A stretch of DNA of 20,178 nt. Source: JARLFX01 sp036404255 (GTDB lineage: Bacteria > Acidobacteriota > Terriglobia > Terriglobales > Acidobacteriaceae). The stretch covers positions 1 through 20,178 of the forward strand of contig DASWOP010000110.1 in assembly GCA_036404255.1 (NCBI GenBank). The letters run 5' to 3'. Position numbers and translations under genes: made by a program. The notes under the pieces were generated by a model that was not told the DNA's origin, did no database searches, and saw only the letters and a program-made list of their open reading frames with translations. Shown here one piece after another: positions 15,653 to 20,178 of this stretch. Numbering within the stretch: the first letter of the stretch is position 1; each line of letters begins with the position of its first letter.

Positions 15653-18600
15653 GTGGCAAACCTTTACTCCCACCTCGAATGCAATGCAACTCGCCAACTT
15701 CCTTCTCACCGCTTGCACTTCAGCCAATGGTTAGGTCTAACAACAGACGTCCGTTCCCGCGGACGGCATTGTCTGGCCTTGGCAGTTTTCCTTAGTCTGC
15801 TCTGCTTCGGCGGGAAGGCATGGGCGCAGATCGATACTGCCACGGTCGTAGGTACGGTGCAGGACACCGCAGGCGCTGTCGTCTCCAGCGCTGTTGTCAC
15901 CGTGCGTGAGGAAGCCACGGGCCGCGTTCAGAAGCAAACGGTTACCTCCAGCGGCAACTACAACTTCACGGCGTTGAAGGTCGGTGACTATACAGTTACG
16001 GCCACGGCTCCCGGCTTCAACCGGACCCAACAGACGCATGTAACCCTGTCTATTCAGCAGCGCCTGGAACTGAATCTGACGCTCAAGCCTGGTTCGGTTT
16101 CAGAGACAGTGGAGGTGCAGGCCAGCCAGGTGGCGCTGCAGACGCAGGAAGCTTCCGTGGGGCAGGTGGTGTCAGAAGATGAAATCAACAATCTTCCACT
16201 CAATGGCCGTAACTACACCTTGCTGGCGCAACTGGCACCTGGAACCACTACGACTGTCTTCGACAGCGGCCATGGCGAGGTGCAGAGTGGATCGTTTACA
16301 GCGAACGGAGTGATCACCACGTTCAATGACTATCTGCTGGATGGCATCACGAATAACAATATGACCGCCGACTTCGGTAATGGAAACTCCTATACGCTGT
16401 TGCCGCCGCCGGATGCGCTGAAGGAATTCAAGGTTGAGACGGGAAACTACTCTGCCGAGTATGGCCGCTCGGGTGGCGCGGTCATCAATGCAGTGACCCG
16501 GTCCGGACAGAATTCCCTCTTTGGGGATATCTGGTGGTACAACCGGAACGCGTATTTCGATGCGGAAGATTATTTTCTGAAGAAGGCCAAGCTAACGCGC
16601 CCGAGATATAACCGCAACCAGTTTGGCGTTAGTATTGGCGGCCCGCTGGTCATCCCGCATCTCTACAACGGACGGGACAAGACGTTCTTCTTTGGAGACT
16701 ACTCTGGATTGCGAATGGTACAGGGGCAGGCATACACCTCTTCCGTACCGACAGCTTTAGAGCAGAACTCGGGTTTCAAAAACTTTACCGATCTGTACCA
16801 GACGGGCACGCAACAGGATATCCTCGGACGCATCATGCAGGCGGGGCAGATATTCGACCCCGCAACCACTCGCTACATACCCGCCGGTGGTACAGATCTG
16901 GTTACGGGCCTGGCGACAACCAGTGGCGGAGCTGGCTACGTTCGCGACCCATTCACGACCAATGGTCTCGCGCCCGGGGCAGGCACTTGCGCAACTTGCA
17001 CCAACATCCTGCCATCGAATCGCCTGTCTCCGGTGTCGGCGGGTTTGGCATCGCTCTTTCCTATGCCGAATACGAATGGGCTGAACTTCAGCAATAACTA
17101 TGTAAGCGCACCGAAGCTCTACCAGACGCAGGATTCGTTCGACATCCGCGTGGACCAGAATATCTCGGCCAGGGATCAATTGTTCGCACGGGCCAGTTAT
17201 GGCAATATCCCACGCACCATCCCGGCACCGTGCCCCACTCTGGCTGATTGCGGTACCTCGGCAACGGTCGGTACGGAGTCGGACAAGATCTTCGGAGCTG
17301 CCATCGGAGAAACTCACACCTTCTCGCCGCGCCTGGTTAACGAGTTTCGTATTGGCTACAACCGCATCCATATGAACCGAGTGCAGCCATTCGGAACGCA
17401 GACAGGCTTGAATCAGCAGTACGGCATTCCAGGCATTCCGGATACGGCTCCCAATGGCGGTCTTGCGCAGATCAAAATTTCGGGTCTTTCTGAACTCGGC
17501 GAGCACAACAACATTCCGCTGAACGAAATTGGCGCGGAGACTCAGTACAACGACAATATCTCGCTGGAGATAGGTCACCATTCCCTGCGGTTTGGTGTCG
17601 ACTATGAGCGAATGAAGAATGCTATTTTCAGCGGTCAGTTTCCGCACGGCTATTTCACCTTTACTGGCGGGTATGTGAGCAATCCCAACGGTTCAGCTTA
17701 CAATCTTGGAATCGCGCAGTTTGTGATTGAGCCGATGGCGTCGTCCATCTCCGGCACTTGCACCCACAACCTGGAATTATCAGGCGGCACGACGCCGACG
17801 GGGTGTGGCTACTATGACTACATCGGCGGCTCTAACCAGATTCAGGCGTCGCCACTTGCGCAACAGGATTACCGCCGGCCATACTTTGGCGCCTATTTCA
17901 CGGATACATGGAGGCTAACATCCACCTTTACTGCGACGCTTGGCGTGCGGTGGGAGTACTTCAAGCTTGGGATTGATCACTACGGTCATGGCGCGAACTT
18001 TGTTCCGGGGTTCGCAGCGCCTAACGGCCAGGCGGAGTACCTCATCGATGATCGATCCAAGAACATTCCGCTTGCACCGAGCTTCGTCTCTCTGCTTGCA
18101 TCGCAGGGCATCAACCTGGTCTATACATCGAACCATCAACTCGGTGTAGTACCGGAGAATAATTGGTCGCCACGTATCGGCTTTGCCTGGAATTTTTTTC
18201 CTCGTAGCGTGCTGCGAGCGGCGTACGGTATCTTCTATGCCGGGATTTACTCAAGGGGCGATGGCTACAATCCTGGAGACGATTATCCATTTAGCTTCGC
18301 TGTCAACATTGGTCCTGGCCTCTCGAGCGGCAGTATCGCATCCGACTCCGCCAAAGGTACTAGCGGTGCCCCAAACTATGGGCCTATGGATCAGGGATTG
18401 GCAGCTGTGCCTTTAACTCCCACCGCAGCACAAGGCTACCAGATATCACCGCGCGGCACCCAGTACTTCAATCACATGCCGTATGTGCAGGAAGAGAACT
18501 TGACGATTCAGCAAATGCTCTCGTCTTCGCAGAGTCTGCAGATTGCCTACGTTGGAACGCAGTCGCGGCACATCGAAAGCAACATTGGCAACAATCGCGC

Positions 18601-19567
18601 CGATATGATGCTGCCGAACACCGTCTCAGTTTCTCCGGTTACTCCCAGCGCAACCTGCAGTTCGGCGGGCTTGGTGCATGATGGTGGCGTCGGTAATACC
18701 ACTAACCCAAGCCCCAACAATAACTACTATGACCAGTATCCCTGCATCGCGCAAAATAATTACGAGATGTATTCGGAGGGATCAAATAATTTCAATTCGT
18801 TGCAGGTCGCATATCAGAAATTCATGGGCCACAGTGGCAGCAGCCTGATCGCAAATTACACATGGGCCAGGCTTCTGGGTTACGGCTCCGATTCCAACCT
18901 GTTCAGTTCGATCAGTTATCGCGCACCGCTGGTTCCTGGTTTCGGGATGAAGGGCGAATATGCCAACGGCAGCTTTGAGTCCGAGCAGATCTTTCACGCC
19001 GGCGGTATCTGGAAGATTCCGGTTGGCTATGGGCGGCATTATCTGAGCCACAAGGGCTTGATGGATACATTAGTTGGTGGCTGGAATCTGAATGGCATCT
19101 TCACCTACCAGAGTGGCCAGGCCGTGACCGTCGGCTGCACGGCGTCAGTAACAAACACTGGTGGCTGCTACTCGCTAACCAATAAGTCGCTCCAATACAG
19201 TAATGCCAAGACTGTCGCTCACTGGCTGAACGCAGCGGCGTATACCAACCCTATGCCTGCACCGGTAACGGTTGGTAGCAGGGACTTCACTGCATTTGGC
19301 TCACAGCCTGCGCAAGCATTTGGCCCAGCATTCCATCGTGCTGACATTGGCGTGGAGAAGCTGTTCCATCTGCCGGGTGTAAATGTGATCGAGTTCCGAG
19401 CAGAAGCGTTCAACATCACCAACCATCCAAACTTTGGACAGCCGGGAACGCTCACTCCGAACAACGCATCGTTTGCAGCCATCACATCAACCCGTGATGC
19501 TCCGACGGATGCGCGCGAGATGCAGTTTGCGCTCAAGTATTTCTTCGGAAACGGGCATCAGTACTAA
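15653..19567 (+). CDS. Oar-like TonB-dependent receptor with carboxypeptidase-regulatory-like domain
   Basis: The 1304-residue outer-membrane protein probably imports sugar oligomers or other large ligands with TonB energy. The start is GTG, supported by AGGAG seven bases upstream, and there is no methionine before the signal peptide. That signal has an unusually long N-region of about 40 residues, a hydrophobic core, and cleavage after AWA (A58). Residues 60-145 form a carboxypeptidase-regulatory-like beta sandwich (VVGTVQDTAGAVVSSAVVTV). A plug domain (about 155-280) contains LPLNGRN (181-187) and LDGITNNN. The remainder is a beta barrel ending in an aromatic C-terminus (KYFFGNGHQY). Such receptors are greatly expanded in Acidobacteriota and take the place of SusC; no SusD partner is seen. 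Its position behind the alpha-galactosidase suggests a role in galactoside use, but the ligand is inferred. Confidence 0.93.
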   Translation: MANLYSHLECNATRQLPSHRLHFSQWLGLTTDVRSRGRHCLALAVFLSLLCFGGKAWAQIDTATVVGTVQDTAGAVVSSAVVTVREEATGRVQKQTVTSSGNYNFTALKVGDYTVTATAPGFNRTQQTHVTLSIQQRLELNLTLKPGSVSETVEVQASQVALQTQEASVGQVVSEDEINNLPLNGRNYTLLAQLAPGTTTTVFDSGHGEVQSGSFTANGVITTFNDYLLDGITNNNMTADFGNGNSYTLLPPPDALKEFKVETGNYSAEYGRSGGAVINAVTRSGQNSLFGDIWWYNRNAYFDAEDYFLKKAKLTRPRYNRNQFGVSIGGPLVIPHLYNGRDKTFFFGDYSGLRMVQGQAYTSSVPTALEQNSGFKNFTDLYQTGTQQDILGRIMQAGQIFDPATTRYIPAGGTDLVTGLATTSGGAGYVRDPFTTNGLAPGAGTCATCTNILPSNRLSPVSAGLASLFPMPNTNGLNFSNNYVSAPKLYQTQDSFDIRVDQNISARDQLFARASYGNIPRTIPAPCPTLADCGTSATVGTESDKIFGAAIGETHTFSPRLVNEFRIGYNRIHMNRVQPFGTQTGLNQQYGIPGIPDTAPNGGLAQIKISGLSELGEHNNIPLNEIGAETQYNDNISLEIGHHSLRFGVDYERMKNAIFSGQFPHGYFTFTGGYVSNPNGSAYNLGIAQFVIEPMASSISGTCTHNLELSGGTTPTGCGYYDYIGGSNQIQASPLAQQDYRRPYFGAYFTDTWRLTSTFTATLGVRWEYFKLGIDHYGHGANFVPGFAAPNGQAEYLIDDRSKNIPLAPSFVSLLASQGINLVYTSNHQLGVVPENNWSPRIGFAWNFFPRSVLRAAYGIFYAGIYSRGDGYNPGDDYPFSFAVNIGPGLSSGSIASDSAKGTSGAPNYGPMDQGLAAVPLTPTAAQGYQISPRGTQYFNHMPYVQEENLTIQQMLSSSQSLQIAYVGTQSRHIESNIGNNRADMMLPNTVSVSPVTPSATCSSAGLVHDGGVGNTTNPSPNNNYYDQYPCIAQNNYEMYSEGSNNFNSLQVAYQKFMGHSGSSLIANYTWARLLGYGSDSNLFSSISYRAPLVPGFGMKGEYANGSFESEQIFHAGGIWKIPVGYGRHYLSHKGLMDTLVGGWNLNGIFTYQSGQAVTVGCTASVTNTGGCYSLTNKSLQYSNAKTVAHWLNAAAYTNPMPAPVTVGSRDFTAFGSQPAQAFGPAFHRADIGVEKLFHLPGVNVIEFRAEAFNITNHPNFGQPGTLTPNNASFAAITSTRDAPTDAREMQFALKYFFGNGHQY

Positions 19568-19580
19568 AGGGATCTACTTG

Positions 19581-19615
19581 AAGGCTGGCCTGGGCTCGGG
19601 TCAGCCTTCCTTTTT
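19581..19615 (+). terminator. Rho-independent terminator after the receptor gene
   Basis: AAGGCTGGCC (19581-19590) pairs with GGTCAGCCTT (19599-19608), with one G-T pair, around an 8-base loop. It is followed by CCTTTTT. It sits 13 bases past the receptor stop codon and separates it from the next gene. Confidence 0.88.
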
Positions 19616-19656
19616 CCGGTGTTAGTGTGAGGATGGATGAGAAGGAAGTGTAACCA

Positions 19657-20178
19657 ATGAAGTGTGCCGGTCAGAAAACTCTTGCAGTACTTGCTCTATT
19701 CTGCATGGCGACGCCTGGGTGGGCCTGGTCCAACCGGGGCCACAGGCTGGTGAACCATGCGGCCGCGGCATCGCTACCGCAGGAGATGCCTGCCTTCATG
19801 CGCAGTCCAGAGGCAGTGGCAGAGATCTCCTACCTCGGGCCGGAGCCTGATCGCTGGCGGCCCAATACCGAGCCGGAGCTTTCGCACATCTCTTCTCCGG
19901 ATCACGTGTTTCGCGTAGAGCTGGGAGAGTTGGTGAGCCCGTTACCGCGCAGGCGTCTGGAGTTTGCAGCGCATCTGGAACAGTTGCGCGCGCAGGACGG
20001 TCCGCAGGCGAACGTGATGCGGCCCGAGCTGATTGGTACATTGCCATGGCAAGCGGAAGAGATCTTCGAACGGCTCACATCGGCCTTCCGTTCCTATCGC
20101 ATCGCCAGCGGAGATATGAAGGATGCTGACTGGTTGGATGAATCGCCAATTACTGCCGCTGATATTCCCTATGCCGAG
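19657..20178 (+). CDS. S1/P1-nuclease-like secreted protein (5' part only)
   Basis: An open frame of 174 codons starts at ATG 19657 and runs off the window without a stop. The product has a signal peptide ending GWA, so the mature protein would begin with W24 (WSNRGHRLVNHAA). A mature N-terminal tryptophan followed by GH is the hallmark of zinc-dependent S1/P1 nucleases and phospholipase C relatives. The next expected zinc-ligand positions may be D65 (GPEPDRW) and H83 (SPDHVFRVEL). The second half needed to confirm the remaining ligands is outside the window. A purine-rich GAAGGAAG leader lies before the start. It would act outside the cytoplasm. A link to sugar use is not evident; it may serve phosphate or nucleotide scavenging. 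Confidence 0.7.
   Translation, partial: MKCAGQKTLAVLALFCMATPGWAWSNRGHRLVNHAAAASLPQEMPAFMRSPEAVAEISYLGPEPDRWRPNTEPELSHISSPDHVFRVELGELVSPLPRRRLEFAAHLEQLRAQDGPQANVMRPELIGTLPWQAEEIFERLTSAFRSYRIASGDMKDADWLDESPITAADIPYAE

Noticed and set aside
1..20178. CRISPR array, rRNA genes or insertion sequences
   Set aside because: No regularly spaced direct repeats, rRNA-like sequence or transposase gene with terminal repeats was seen anywhere in the window.

Overview
The window reads as the chromosome of an Acidobacteriota member, most likely an Acidobacteriaceae relative (Terriglobus/Granulicella type). The best evidence is the very large Oar-like TonB-dependent receptor with an N-terminal carboxypeptidase-regulatory-like domain and the LPLNGRN plug motif. 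Secreted GH36 and GH3 enzymes sit beside it, and the DNA is moderately GC-rich and densely coded. This assignment is an inference from protein style, not from a marker gene.

Region 1 (1-1434) is ordinary backbone: a stand-alone response-regulator receiver protein, an orphan MacB/LolD-type ABC ATPase with no permease beside it, and a complete tRNA-Glu(UUC) with an encoded CCA end.

Region 2 (1435 to about 7.4 kb, possibly further) is an integrative element next to the 3' end of the tRNA. It has a tyrosine integrase reading toward the tRNA, an excisionase-like helix-turn-helix gene behind it on the same strand, and a divergent five-gene operon. The operon encodes a small two-helix membrane protein, a MoxR-type AAA+ ATPase, a VirB1-like lytic transglycosylase, a VirB9/TrbG-like protein and a VirB10/TrbI-like protein, and it ends in a strong terminator. 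The genes overlap or nearly touch, so they are probably co-translated. Together they resemble the envelope-spanning core and peptidoglycan-opening parts of a type IV secretion system, with a MoxR ATPase but no relaxase, coupling protein, VirB4/VirB11 motor, VirB6/VirB8 or pilin. This is the most unusual unit in the window. No second copy of the tRNA 3' end was seen, so the distal boundary is unknown.

Region 3 (about 7.4-8.35 kb) is nearly gene-free. It holds a 13-bp perfect dyad, a 45-codon ORF with a very strong ribosome binding site, and gene-fragment-like debris.

Region 4 (8.35-20.18 kb) is a carbohydrate-use locus: a secreted GH36-like enzyme, a convergent GH3 beta-glucosidase with a PA14 insert, a divergent classical GH36 alpha-galactosidase, the Oar-like receptor, and the start of an S1/P1-nuclease-like secreted protein cut by the window end. 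The likely logic is removal of alpha-galactosyl and beta-glucosyl (or related) units in the periplasm or outside the cell, with the receptor importing larger products. A 16-bp imperfect inverted repeat lies between the divergent GH3 and GH36 genes and is a candidate shared operator.
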